The notes under the pieces were generated by a model. The model did not search any database and was not told where the DNA came from. It saw nothing but the letters and a program-made list of their open reading frames with translations. A DNA stretch of 64,000 nucleotides from Calonectria ilicicola (taxonomy: Eukaryota > Ascomycota > Sordariomycetes > Hypocreales > Nectriaceae). Each line of letters begins with the position of its first letter. Position 1 is the stretch's first letter. This document shows positions 24,400 to 35,760 of the stretch, piece after piece. Where the stretch lies: positions 4,960,001-5,024,000 of the forward strand of contig CP085830.1 of NCBI GenBank assembly GCA_020809705.1, written 5' to 3'. Made by a program: the position numbers and the translations under genes.

Positions 24400-25640
24400 A
24401 ATATTAAAAAAACATTAGATTAGGTATATAAAGGTTTTTATTACTATTAATCTTCTTCTTTAATAATTAACCCTTTTATTACCTATAAATATAATTAATA
24501 ATAATAATATAAAGATATTATCTTTCCAAGCTATTTAATTAACCTTATTATTAGCTATTAGAATAGCCCTAACCTTATTAAAAGAAAGACTATTAGCAGC
24601 AATCTCATCTAATCTTTTAAAATCAATTAGATCCTTATAAATGCTATAGTTATAGCAGGCTATGCCTGTGGCCCCATGGCCTAATTAATAGAGCCAACAA
24701 AAGAGATTATAGAAGGAGAAAAGATTATCTAGAAAGATATAATATATAGATTTTAATAGTAAGTTTACTAAGGAAATAATTATACTTTAAATTGGGTTTA
24801 AATAGATTCCACTCTTTAGGTTCTGCTACTACTGCCGCTACCACCGCAGCTATAGTAACCATTGCCAGTAAGCTAGCCTAACCCGGCCCTGGGCTATTCC
24901 AACTAACCCAAATTTATGGCCTGGCTAGTGCTAAAGCTATTGAAGGAAATAGTCTTTTTAGGCTATAATTTATAATTTAAAGCTAGTTGGAATAGATTTA
25001 TTTTTAATAATTATTATCTCTTTGGATCTTCTTAAGAAGCAGGCTATAGCCTTATCTATAGCAATATTCATACCTAGCTTATAGAATTTAGTAGATATTT
25101 ACTATAGAAGGTCAGATTAATCATTAACTTGGCCAAAGGTCTAGCTATATATCTTATCCAATGAGGCTACCTATATTATTATATAATTAAATATATGTAT
25201 ATACTATAATAAAAGATAAAATTGGTTATAAGATATCCACTTAATAATTAAATAAATAGTATATTAATCCCCTAGCTATAAAGCTTTTTAATAGTTATTA
25301 ATTCTATATTCCTTAATTATTTATATATAAACTCTAATTATAATTTATATATAGATTTTTATAATAAAGGTCAGTCTCTAATACAATAGCTATAACTAAA
25401 GCTATTATTTATTACAGCTTTTAACCTCTTTAAGTAAATAACTGACCTAACTATTAATATATTAGATCTAGCTTTTCATTAGGGAAATAAAGATAAATTC
25501 CTAGAATAATAATAGCGGCTCGTAGGGTAGCTCTTCTATCTTAGGGGCCTAGGCCAGCAGCTCAATTGGCTCAAAGGCATAGCCGCGGTCAGTAATTGGC
25601 GCCTTTATTAGCCAGCAGGTATTATCCTTAGGGCATTTAT
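24400..25640 (-). pseudogene. piggyBac-like transposase, inactivated by stops
   Basis: Family blocks can be followed for several hundred codons on the minus strand: an N-terminal region near 25600-25450, the first catalytic block near 25070-25000 and the second near 24735. The C-terminal part, NKVNQIAWKD-like (read with a stop in place of a Gln), lies near 24520-24400. Changes such as TGG to TAA/TAG and CAA/CAG to TAA/TAG account for most stops, so the reading frame itself is nearly unshifted. Confidence 0.75.
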
Positions 25641-25833
25641 AGCGGCAGTCATCAAGGGAGATAAAACTATCATTATTATATATATTAATGGCCTTATTAG
25701 AGGGCTGTTAAGACTCTATTATTAATTAAAAAATGATTTATATAGTAAATTAGGTGGTATTAATTCTTAAAGTCATTAATATTACCTAAGATCACCTTGC
25801 TTTTGCTGGGGTTATGTGGGGCGGGGTACGTGG

Positions 25834-25862
25834 GTGGAGGCTTACCATAGTTGAAGGGATAA
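25834..25862 (-). repeat. Right terminal inverted repeat of the DNA transposon
   Basis: The reverse complement equals the left end over all 29 bases; inside this the two ends diverge at once. Confidence 0.9.
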
Positions 25863-27289
25863 GTATAAATATAATAAACTTTATTATATAATAAATAATT
25901 ATAAAAATAGTATTATATTCTTCTTTATTATTATAAGTATTTTAAAATAACTTTATAATAAAATCTATATTAATTTCTTAAAAAGATATATTAATAATAG
26001 TAGAGATTATAGCTTCCTATATAGTCTATAATATAGGATTTATATACCCTAACATATCTAGCATCTTAAGATATAATCATATATATCCTCTATAATTCCT
26101 TTCTAATAGAATTTTCTTTTAATAAGTTTAATTATCTTAATAACTCTTATATACCTTATCCTTAAATTATTATAATATTTATAAAATATCTTAATCCTTA
26201 GTATATACTATATTAAAATAACTAGCTTTCCTTTATAAAAGAATATACTATTTCTATCTAAGTAATATATCTTTATATCTCTAATATCTTATTTAATCTT
26301 TTATATTTACTATTAATAGAAAGGATTTTTAATTTATAATTTTTAGATTAGTTCTTTTAATTATATAAATAATTAAATAAAAAATATTATTTTATCCTTT
26401 ATAAGCTCTTTTATAATAAGATATAGAATAAGTTATTCTAGATTAATTACTTTAGCTTCTAATAGATCTTTATAGTTAGAGTATATAACCTCTTTTTATT
26501 AAGTGCTTTCCTTTATAATAATATTACTAGCCTTTTATTATTATATAATTAAAAAAATTATAATTATATTTTATTAATTTAATAATTTAATAACCTACTT
26601 TTAATCTAAAAGTAAAGAATCTTTATTTATTATTTAATATATAAATATATTATTTTTAAGATTAATATAAATAATTTATATATAAGTATTAATAATTTTA
26701 ATTTTATTTTTTATATTAATAATTATATATTATATATTTAATAATAATTTCTTTATTAATTAAAGCTTTTTTATAAATATAAAAAGTATATTTTTATATA
26801 TAATTTCCTCTTTTATATAATCTAATTAATTTAATAAATTATTTATTAAATTAAATTTCCTTAGTTTATATTTAAAATTAAAATTAAATAAGAATAGCCT
26901 ATAAATCTATCTTATAAGTCTTTCTCTAAGATCCTTTATTAAAGCCTTAATAATACCTTTAAAAATAAAATAATCTATTAATATTATAAACTTCTTTAAT
27001 AATCTTAATAAATAATAACTTTAATACTTTAAACTTTTAATAATTATAAATAACTCTTATTATCTAATTCTTTAATATTATTTAATATTAAAGAGCTTTT
27101 TTAATTAATAAGCTATTAAACATTATTAATCTTTTATAAATTATAATAAGATCCTTAAAATAATTTTAATAGATATATTTATCTTAATATAGGCTTTTAG
27201 AATTAGATCTTAATATTATAAAATAATTATTAAATAAAAGATTGTTTTTAATTTTTAGAATATATCTTCTTTAATCTTAATTTAAATAA

Positions 27290-27680
27290 GATCTTTAATC
27301 TAATAATTATTTTTACTTTCTTTAAGTAGTTTTATTAAAGGTTTTATTATTTTAGAATATTTAAGAATAAACTTTTAGTAGAAATTATAAAGGCTAAGAA
27401 ATATCTATATATTTTTATATAAAATTAGTTTCTTTTATTTAATAATAGATTAAATTTATATAAGATTTATTTTAATATTTTTTTAAATAATTATATACTT
27501 TAAGAATTCTATCTTTTATTAATAAAAAATATATTTAAAAGGTTTAGTATATAATTAAAAGTTATATAACTATCTAAAGACCTTCTTAATATTCTTAATA
27601 TATTATTCTTTTATTTTAAAATAAATAATAATATTATTTAAATATATAATATAATAAATATTTAAAAGTTCTATAAGTAT
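27290..27680 (-). pseudogene. Reverse transcriptase/RNase H remnant of Gypsy 2
   Basis: The YLDD box appears as YLNN near 27640, followed by KKVFR.LYNF.LYTKPFKYIF and, after a short interval, IEFLKYII and KYSKIIKPLIKLL. Order and spacing equal those of Tf1/Maggy-type Gypsy elements. Asp-to-Asn changes and stops show it is inactive. Confidence 0.85.
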
Positions 27681-30191
27681 ATAATAAATATATATTTAAA
27701 AGATAATTAAAATATTAATTAATTTAAATAATATAATTATATATTTAAAATAATTATATTAAGTTCTAAAAGTAATTTTTTATTTATTACTTTTTTTAAT
27801 TTTAATATAATAATATATATTATAAATATTAATTTTAATAATCTATCTTACTTTTATTAATCTATCTAAAAGATTATTAATAAATAAAAGTAGATATTAA
27901 TTCTTAATAATAATTATATTAAGATCTTTATAATCTATATATAAATATATAATATTATCTTTCTTTAATATAAATAATATTAATATATTAATAATATTAA
28001 TTAATAATTATATTCTATTATTAATAATATTATTTATTATATATACTTATAATATATAATATTATTTAATATTTAATAAATATAATAGACTATATAGAGA
28101 CTCTTTACCTTCTATAGTATTAATAGAATACTTTATACCTTTAAAAAGTAATAATTTTATTATCTTTATTTTATTAAATATATATTACTTTAATTATAAT
28201 TTTAAAAATAATATATTAATATTATTATTAATAGCTTTATTTTTTAAAACCTTAATTAACTCTTTTTTTAATAATTATATATTAATAATATAAAATATAT
28301 AAGCTTTTTTACTATTTTTTACTAATTTTTTTATAATATTCTTAGATTTTATAAAAGAAATAGATTTATATATTTAATAATAGTTATATATATTAATTAT
28401 AATATCTTCTCTATTTATAGAATTATTTAAAAGAAGTAGATTATTAATATTTTTTAAATATTATATTTTAATAAATGTTTTTTAGATCTTCCAAAGTATT
28501 CCTTAATAATTAATTAAGAATAAAATTAATTAATATATCTTATATAAGGCTAATATAGTTTTATTATAACTTTTTAATATAAATGTAATTATATCTAGGG
28601 CTAGCTTTAAATCTAATCTTTATACTAATTATTAGCTAATAAGGTCTACTTATATATAAATATCTATATCTATTTAAACTTCTTTTTCTTTATAAATATT
28701 AAATATTAATACTTTTTTTTAAATAATTTATTCTAAAGATAAAAGTTTCTTATATATAGTAGTTTTATATATTAAGTTTATACTTACTTATTTTTTAATA
28801 AATCTATTTTAATAAAATTATTATTAATAATTTAAATTTTAATAATTTTAAAAAGTATATTATTCTTTTATTATAATAAATAATAAAAAAAATATAATCT
28901 TTTTTATTATAAATATAATAAATTAAAAGTTAAATATAATTAAAATTAATAACCTTCTTTATATTATTAAAAGTAATAAAAAAATAAATTTAATATTATC
29001 TTTTAAAAAGATTAATCTAAATATACCTTCTTAACTTCTACCTTTACCTTAATCTTTATTTTAATTTTTATAATTATTAAAATATTATTTCTAAAAGCCT
29101 TTTTATTAATTAAAAAATAATCTTTTAATATTACTACCCTCTTATACTTCTTAATTATCTTAATAAAAATAGATCTAAAATTATTTAACTTTATTAATTA
29201 TTTTATAAAGCTTTTTAAATTTTATTTTTTATTTTAATATTTCTATTTTTAATTTAAATTATAATTTAAAATAATATTAATAAACTAAGATAATATTATC
29301 CTTTAAGCCTTTAATACTTAGTATAATATATAAGATTATTTATATAATAAAATATTATTATAGTATATACTCTTTCTTCTACTTTAAAAATAATAATTTA
29401 TTATAGAGCTAGTACTTATATAAATCTAGATTAATATATATCTTATATATAAAAATAAAAAAGTCTTCTTATAAAAGGTTTTAGCTAGTAAGCCCTCTAA
29501 TATAATTATACTATTATATTTATAAAGAATATAAGAATTTAATTATAGCTTATTTTATATATTATATAATAGAACTATCTAGCTATAAGTTATTATTAAC
29601 TTTAATAGTATAGATCTAGTTATTAACTTAAATATCTAATATATCTTCATTAAGCCTTTTATAATTATATAATAAAGATTTCTTATAATCCTTCCTTAGA
29701 CCTATACTTAACTATATAATTAATTAATATAATATATTTATTTAAAATTATTATTATTAAGCTTAAAATTATTATTATTATATTTAAAATTATTTTTATT
29801 ATTAAATTATTATAATTATAAAATCTTTTATAAATATTATAATTTCCTTTATATTATATAAGATTTATATTATAAATAATAATAATATTTACTTTTTAAT
29901 ATTCTTTAAATTTTAAAATTCTTATTTCTTTAATTTTATAATTAAAATACTTTTAAAAATTAAAATAAAAAATATATTTAAATTCTTTAAAGCTTTATCT
30001 CTTTAAATAAACTTTTTTAGAATTCTTATTTATACTTTTAATTATATATAATCTATATTTATAACTTTTACTTACTATAATAAATTCTTATTAATTTAAA
30101 AAATAATAATATAATATTAATCCTTTTTAAGCTTCTAATAGCTCTACCTATTATATAATATATCAATCTCTTAAAAAAAAGAAATTAAAGA

Positions 30192-30412
30192 ATTATAATA
30201 AATTAAATTTATAATTAAAATAAAATATAAATAAGATTATAATAGACCTTTATTTTTATTACTAAGACTTTAACTTAACAAACTATAGAACTATTTACCT
30301 ATACTTATTATATAATACTATTGTAGGTATTCTTGCCCTATAACATCTTATACTAATATACATTCAATATATGTGCTTGATTGGTCCTCTTGGTCCTATA
30401 TCTTTACAATTA
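30192..30412 (-). repeat. LTR of Gypsy element 2 (5' LTR by strand)
   Basis: This copy is better preserved than the copy at 22525-22746 and keeps GTAGGTATTCTTGCCC and TTGATTGGTCCTCTTGG. Confidence 0.8.
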
Positions 30413-33130
30413 TTTAAATAGGTATTATTTAATCTTTTCTTTTTCTTAATCTTAATTTATTACTTTCTTTTATTTATTAACTTTCTCCTTTAGTTTTAAA
30501 TATTATAAATAAAAATTACTTTATTTAAAATTCTTTATATTTAATTATTATATTAATAATTATAAATATCTTTTATAAAGTTTATATTTTCTTTATATAA
30601 ATCTTTAAATATAAATTTATTAATATTTTATATTATTTTTTTTAAAATAATTATATTTATTATTAATAAACTTTTTATTATTTATATTAAATTTATTTTT
30701 AAAAAATATTTAAAACTTATATTTAATAAATCTTATTTTTTATAATATTATAAAATTAATAATATTAATTTTATTATATATATATTAAAGAAGTTTATTT
30801 GTATTAAATTTTATTTAAAAATATATATATTAATTAAATAATAATTATATATAAAAAATATTATTAATATATTTTTTAATAAATAAATAAATTTAATTAT
30901 AAATAATATAATATTTAAATAATATTATATTAAAAATAATAAAAAATATATATTAAAATTTATAATCTTAATAAAAGAAATTATTTTAAATATAATTATT
31001 TAAATTTTTATAAAGATAATCTTATTATAAAGTTAATTATATTTTAATTAAATAAATTATATAATTAAATTTAATTATATCTACTATTATTATAATTTTA
31101 AAGTTCTCTTTAAATTAAAGCTTATAATTTACTAAAATATAAAATATAAAATAAATTAAATAATAAAAATAATTTATTAATAATTAAAATATAAGATTTA
31201 TAATATAAAGTTTTTATAATCAATAATTATATTTTTATTAAATATTAAATAAAAAAAGCATTTTTAATTACTTAAATAAGTACTATCTAACCCTCCCTTT
31301 TCCCTAACTTTAAAATCTACACAAAATCCATTTATTATCTCCCTTAATCTTTATAAATAAATCTTACTTCTTTTTAAATCTTATTTATTTAATTCTTATA
31401 CTTATTACTAATAATATCTATTATAAAGCTCTTTTTTTAAATTTAAATTTTTAAATTTAAATTTATTATATTTTTATATTATTTTTTTTAAAATTTAATA
31501 TTTTTTTTTAATAAATTTTTAATTATTTATATTAAAATTATTAATAAAAATATAAAATATTTAAAATTTATATATAATAAATTTTATTTTTTAATAAATT
31601 ATAAAATTAATTTTAAAATTTATATTTAATTTATTTTTAATAAATTTTAATTAATATTTAATATATAATATAAAAAATAATTATATATAAAAAATATTAT
31701 TAATATATTTTTTAATAAATAAATAATTTTAATTATAAAAAATATAATATTTAAATAATATTATATTAAAAATAATAAAAAATATTAATAATTATATTTT
31801 TACTAAATATTAAATTAAAAAAAGCATTTTAATTACTCAGATAGATACTATCTAGCCCTCCCTTTTCCTTAACCTTGGAATCCATATAAAATCTATTTAT
31901 TACCTTTCTTAATTTCCTTAGTTTATATTACTACAAACAAACCTTACTTTATCTTTAATTTTATCTAGCTAGTTCTTATATTTATTACTATAAATATTTA
32001 TAATAAAGTTTTTTTTTATTAAATTTAGTTTTTTAAATATAAATTTATTATATTTTTATATAATATTCTTTATAATTTTATATTTTTTTTATTAAATTTT
32101 TAATTATTTATATTAAAATTAAAAATATAAAATTAGAATATTTAAAATTTATATATAATAAGCTTTATTTTTTAAATAATTATAAATTTAAAAATATAAA
32201 TATTTATATTTAATATATTTTTAATAAGTTTTAATTAATATTTAATATATAATATAAGAGGTAATTATTTATAAAAAGTATTATTAATATATCTTTTAAT
32301 AAATAAGTAATTTTAATTATAAAGAATATAATATTTAAATAATATTATATTAAAGATAATAAAGAATATATATTAAAATTTATAATTTTAATAAAGAAAA
32401 TTATCTTAAATATAATTATTTAAATTTTTATAAAGGTAATCTTATTATAAAGTTAATTATATTTTAATTAAGTAAATTATATAACTAAACTTAATTATAT
32501 CTACTACTATTATAGCTTTAAAGCTCCTTCTAAATTAGAGCTTATAATTTATTAAAAAATAAAATTTATTATATATAAATTTTAAATATTTTAATTTTAT
32601 ATTATTAATTTTAATATAAATAATTAAAAATTTATTAAAAGAAATTTTAAAATTATAAAAAATATTATATAAAAATATAATAAATTTATATTTAAAAGAT
32701 TAAATTTAATAAAAAAAGCTTTATTATAAATATTTATGATAATAAATATAAAAACTAAATAATTAAAATTTAAAAAGAAATAAGGTTTATTTATAAAAAT
32801 TAAGAAAGATAATAAATAAATTTTATATAAATTTTAAAATTAAAAAAAAAATTAAATAATATTTATTTAAGTAATTAAAAGTACTTTTTTTATTTAATAT
32901 TTAATAAAAATATAATTATTAAAAAAAATTATTATATTTAATAATAAATTAATTAAAAATAATTAAATTATATTAAAAATTAAATTAAATTTTAATAATT
33001 ATAACTTTTAAAAATCTTAAATATATAATTATTTAAATAAATTTTTAAAATAAATAATACTTTAATATTAAAACTATTTACTTTAAACTATACCTTATAA
33101 TTAATTTAAAAACTTAATCATCTTTAAACT
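30413..33130. repeat. Cluster of AT-rich repeat R copies in both orientations
   Basis: It begins with the right part of the R copy cut by Gypsy 2 (ATTATTTAAATAGGTATTAT). Further copies follow: inverse at about 31180-31560, inverse at about 31780-32130 and direct at about 32560-32930. Between them lie two copies of the block also found at 10375-10605 (30900-31140 and 32330-32550). The AT block ends near 33130. No frame or gene could be read. Confidence 0.6.
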
Positions 33131-33195
33131 TATTAAGAATAAAAGTAAAACTTATCTGAGCTTCTACCAGCATTACAGTTCGACTCCCGGGTAGG

Positions 33196-33421
33196 TTAGC
33201 CTAGATCATAACAAGTATTCCACGCTTCCCGAACTTGCTCCTCAAGGGAATCGTCCGTGATTTGGTCAACATCATAACTCCCACCCTGGCAGTATTCTTC
33301 GTCCAAATACTATGATGCCAGAACAGTGAGTACGAGTGCACGTCCAATTCATAATGACTGTAACTTACGGTTCCTGTGATACTTTCTAGCGGGGGGATGA
33401 TGACTGGGGGTATTGAGACAT
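33196..33421 (-). CDS. Possible small two-exon protein or gene end
   Basis: A well-formed intron (33368-33310, GTAAGT...CATAG, 59 bases) joins two short coding-like pieces. The second exon (33309-33196) reads YLDEEYCQGGSYDVDQITDD and ends in a stop at 33196. The upstream piece in the matching frame is proline-rich (IPPVIIPPLESITGT) but has no ATG there. The ATG at 33421 lies in another frame that stops after 11 codons. It may be the last exons of a gene whose front is lost, or a damaged small gene next to the RIP block. Family not recognised. Confidence 0.3.
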
Positions 33422-34014
33422 CTTGTTGGTTAATGTTTTCTTTGTGAGGTCACAAAATTAAGAAAGAAGATTAAGTGATCAAAATATCCCGTTTGGAAAA
33501 TTGTAGCACACCGGTTTGATGAGAGATTAGCGATTGATTTATGTATCTAAAAAATGAGGAGCGTGCTAGCCAGCCACATGGAGCCACTTAGAAATCGCCA
33601 CGCTTCGCTTGACCCGCAGCCAACAAAGTCACTTCACTGTTGCTTTGCCTCACCTCAACTTTTGGTAAGTTGACATAGGAATATTTTGTTGCCAATCAAT
33701 TTTGCATACAATCGCTTTCTTCAATGATGAAGCGCTGTATCATATGCAGCATCTGGAAAGGACTTCTAACCTAGGGCTTTGACTTTCTTTCATAAAATGT
33801 CTATCTATGAGTCTAAAAACTTAGTTTTGGGGTGAATGCCACATAGTTGTCGACAAAATGAAGTGCAATCGATAAATCAAGGGAACTTTTGGGTTAAAAT
33901 CAACGCCGACACCAGCGGCTTCACATTCGACTGTTTTGATAGCTCTCTATATACAGATTTCCCTTATTTGAACACTATAGATACTAGTTTTTAGACCTTA
34001 AAAATGGCATGTAC
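33422..34014. other. Spacer downstream of the GMC oxidoreductase gene
   Basis: Composition is normal; no frame, RNA gene or repeat is supported. It should include the 3' end of the GMC gene and perhaps the promoter of the small downstream ORF. Confidence 0.5.
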
Positions 34015-35683
34015 TTATTTACAAGCAAGGATCTTAGCCACAGCTGCCTCAGCAACCACCATGACGGTGGCCTGAATGTTGCCAGTGGGAAGATCAGGGT
34101 GAATGCTGGCATCTGAAATAAACTATAGAGGCAGACGTTAGTATTTATTTCATGTGAAAAAAATGATAAAAAGTTCTTACCAAGTTGTCAGTTCCGTAGA
34201 CCTTAGCGTCCAAGTCGACAACGGCAGATCCTCCCTTTCGACCATCGTCAGTACCAATTCTAGCACTACCAGCGTAGTGAACTCCGTTGGTGTATTCATT
34301 CATAATTGAGGTAACGTTGGTGGAATCCAGCTCAAAGCCAGTGGAAAACTCCTTGATCATCTCGGAGATCAGTTCAGCTGCAGCAGCCTTATCTCCAGCA
34401 GACTGAAGGTAAGGGACCTGCTCGAACACGGTGCTACCGTTGGCAGCTAGGCCGAGAACGCCAGTGGAAGTGAGTCCGTGGGTCATATAGAGCTTGATGT
34501 TAATGAGACCCTCAGCAGTGGCACCGCAGGAGCCCTGGTAGTATCGGGTGATTCCATCACTGCCAACTTTGGAGGTGAAGTAGATGACGCGGTGTCGGCC
34601 CTGGGTCATAACACCGGATCCCTTGCTCTCATACAAGTTAATGTCGGTGGTATCATTACCGTTCAAAATACTGTCAGTATCGACGGCGCCCCAGGTACCG
34701 TTTGATTGGAGGTTGAGAGTAAAGATGGGATGATCCATGAGCTTCTTGCCCACAGGTAGCTCGATCCACTGCTTCTGGGGTGGCAAGGTAATACCCATCT
34801 CCTTGGCAGTTTGAATTTGTTCCTTAGGACCAATTCCTGAGTTGAAGAGGATTCTAGGGGTGGACAAAGCACCGGCAGATAGAACGACCCTGCCACCCTT
34901 AGCGAGGTTGATGATCTCAGATTCACCGTTTGAGTTCTCGACCTCGACGCCAGTAACCTTAGAACCGGAGCGCACAACACGAATCACCTTTGTACCCAAG
35001 CGAAGGGTAAAGTTATCCTTCTTCTGGGCCAAAGGCAGATATGTTCGAACGGGGCCAGCACGGAGAGTGTCCTTGATGTTCCAGGAAGGCCAGCTATAAA
35101 CTTGGTGCTTCTCATCAGGCTGTTCAAGCATATCGACTGAGTTCCAGCCATTCTTGTCGAAGAAGCTAGATAGGGTGTTGTATAGGCCGGTGTCGTAGCG
35201 CTTGTCATCCTCTGAGGGGCTAATTGATCCAGGGTTTCGCTCGTATAGTCTCTCGGCGGCGGAAGAGATGTCGTCCCAGTTCCAGCCTGTGGGCCACTTA
35301 TCATCGAAATCGCGCTGTGGGGGGCGGACAAAGACCATATAATTGACAGTAACACCTCCACCAAGAACACAAGCTGCATAAGACGGCGTATCGGTGCAAA
35401 TGTATTCGTTCCATAGATCGAGACCACCAACGGCTGCAGAAAGACCAGGCACATCAATTGGGGTCAGTGTGTCGTTCCAGCTGAGGGTAGAGTTGGCACC
35501 AGTAGCAACAGTGGGGCCCTGTCCTCGCTCAAGCAGCAGAACTTTCTTGTTGGCTTCCGTAAGGCGTTCGGCGGTGATAATGCCGGCAGGGCCACCGCCT
35601 ACGACAATGTAGTCATATGTAGATGCGGCGACGCCAGCGGCCAAGTTGGCAGCCACAAGGCCACCAAAGGAAGTGAAACGCAT
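34015..35683 (-). CDS. Secreted GMC flavo-oxidoreductase, cellobiose-dehydrogenase-like (AA3)
   Basis: FAD-dependent oxidoreductase of the glucose-methanol-choline family; a secreted sugar or cello-oligosaccharide oxidase/dehydrogenase is likely. Exons 35683-34181 and 34122-34015 (58-base intron with CTAAC site) give 536 residues. Residues 1-20 form a signal peptide. The FAD site GGGPAG is at about 29-34. Family blocks resembling the flavodehydrogenase part of cellobiose dehydrogenase follow (RAGPVRTYL, GGRVVLSAGALSTPRILF, SGIGP, LPPQKQWIELPVG). The catalytic His lies in GVHYAG (about 469) and the Asn in PTGN (about 516, second exon). The cytochrome domain and cellulose-binding module of classical cellobiose dehydrogenase are absent. 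The start at 35683 was preferred over 35716 because it begins the signal peptide. Several Asn-X-Ser/Thr sites fit secretion. Confidence 0.9.
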
Positions 35684-35751
35684 GATGAAGGTTAGGCAGT
35701 GCTCTGTGTCAAGCAATAGGGGTGAGAGAATAACTAGAAGAAGCCAGCTCC

Positions 35752-35760
35752 TTTATATTA
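35752..35760 (-). promoter_or_regulatory. TATA-like box of the GMC gene
   Basis: On the minus strand it reads AATATAAAG, about 70 bases before the ATG at 35683, followed by a pyrimidine-rich leader. Position and sequence suit a fungal core promoter; this is inferred. Confidence 0.45.

Larger units (their letters stand above)
23763..25862 (-). mobile_element. piggyBac-like DNA transposon inserted in Gypsy 2
   Basis: Perfect inverted ends of 29 bases (23763-23791 and 25834-25862) begin TTATCCCTTCAACTATGG and continue with TAAGCCTCCAC. The minus strand carries a mutated transposase of the piggyBac (DDE_Tnp_1_7) type. Near 25055 it reads IAIDKAIACF followed by RRSKEI and IPTSFKL. Near 24730 it reads IFLDNLFS, then GHGATG. 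Further on come FNKVRAI and NNKV, in family order. Catalytic Asp residues appear in IAID and FLDN. Stops replace expected Trp and Gln codons. The element is less AT-rich than its host element and lies inside it, so it is the younger insertion. The flanks read TTAT/ATAA rather than the TTAA usual for piggyBac. Confidence 0.85.
22525..30412 (-). mobile_element. Ty3/Gypsy LTR retrotransposon 2, RIP-degraded, nested
   Basis: Direct repeats of about 221 bases (22525-22746 and 30192-30412) bound the element. Between them the minus strand carries a Gypsy pol: near 27650-27300 it reads YLNNIIIYF (family form YLDDILIYS), then LYTKPFKYIFY, IEFLKYII and FLSLYNFY.KFI, matching the reverse transcriptase/RNase H junction (ECxF, FLG, FYRRFI). 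Subtracting the 2.1-kb DNA transposon at 23763-25862 leaves about 5.8 kb, a normal Gypsy length. On the minus strand the LTR starts with TGTAAAGATATAGGACC. The frame is destroyed by stops. Confidence 0.85.

Noticed and set aside
33160..33190. tRNA-like T-arm string AGTTCGACTCCCGGG
   Set aside because: The bases on both sides of the loop do not pair as a T stem, and no acceptor, D or anticodon arm can be formed around it.
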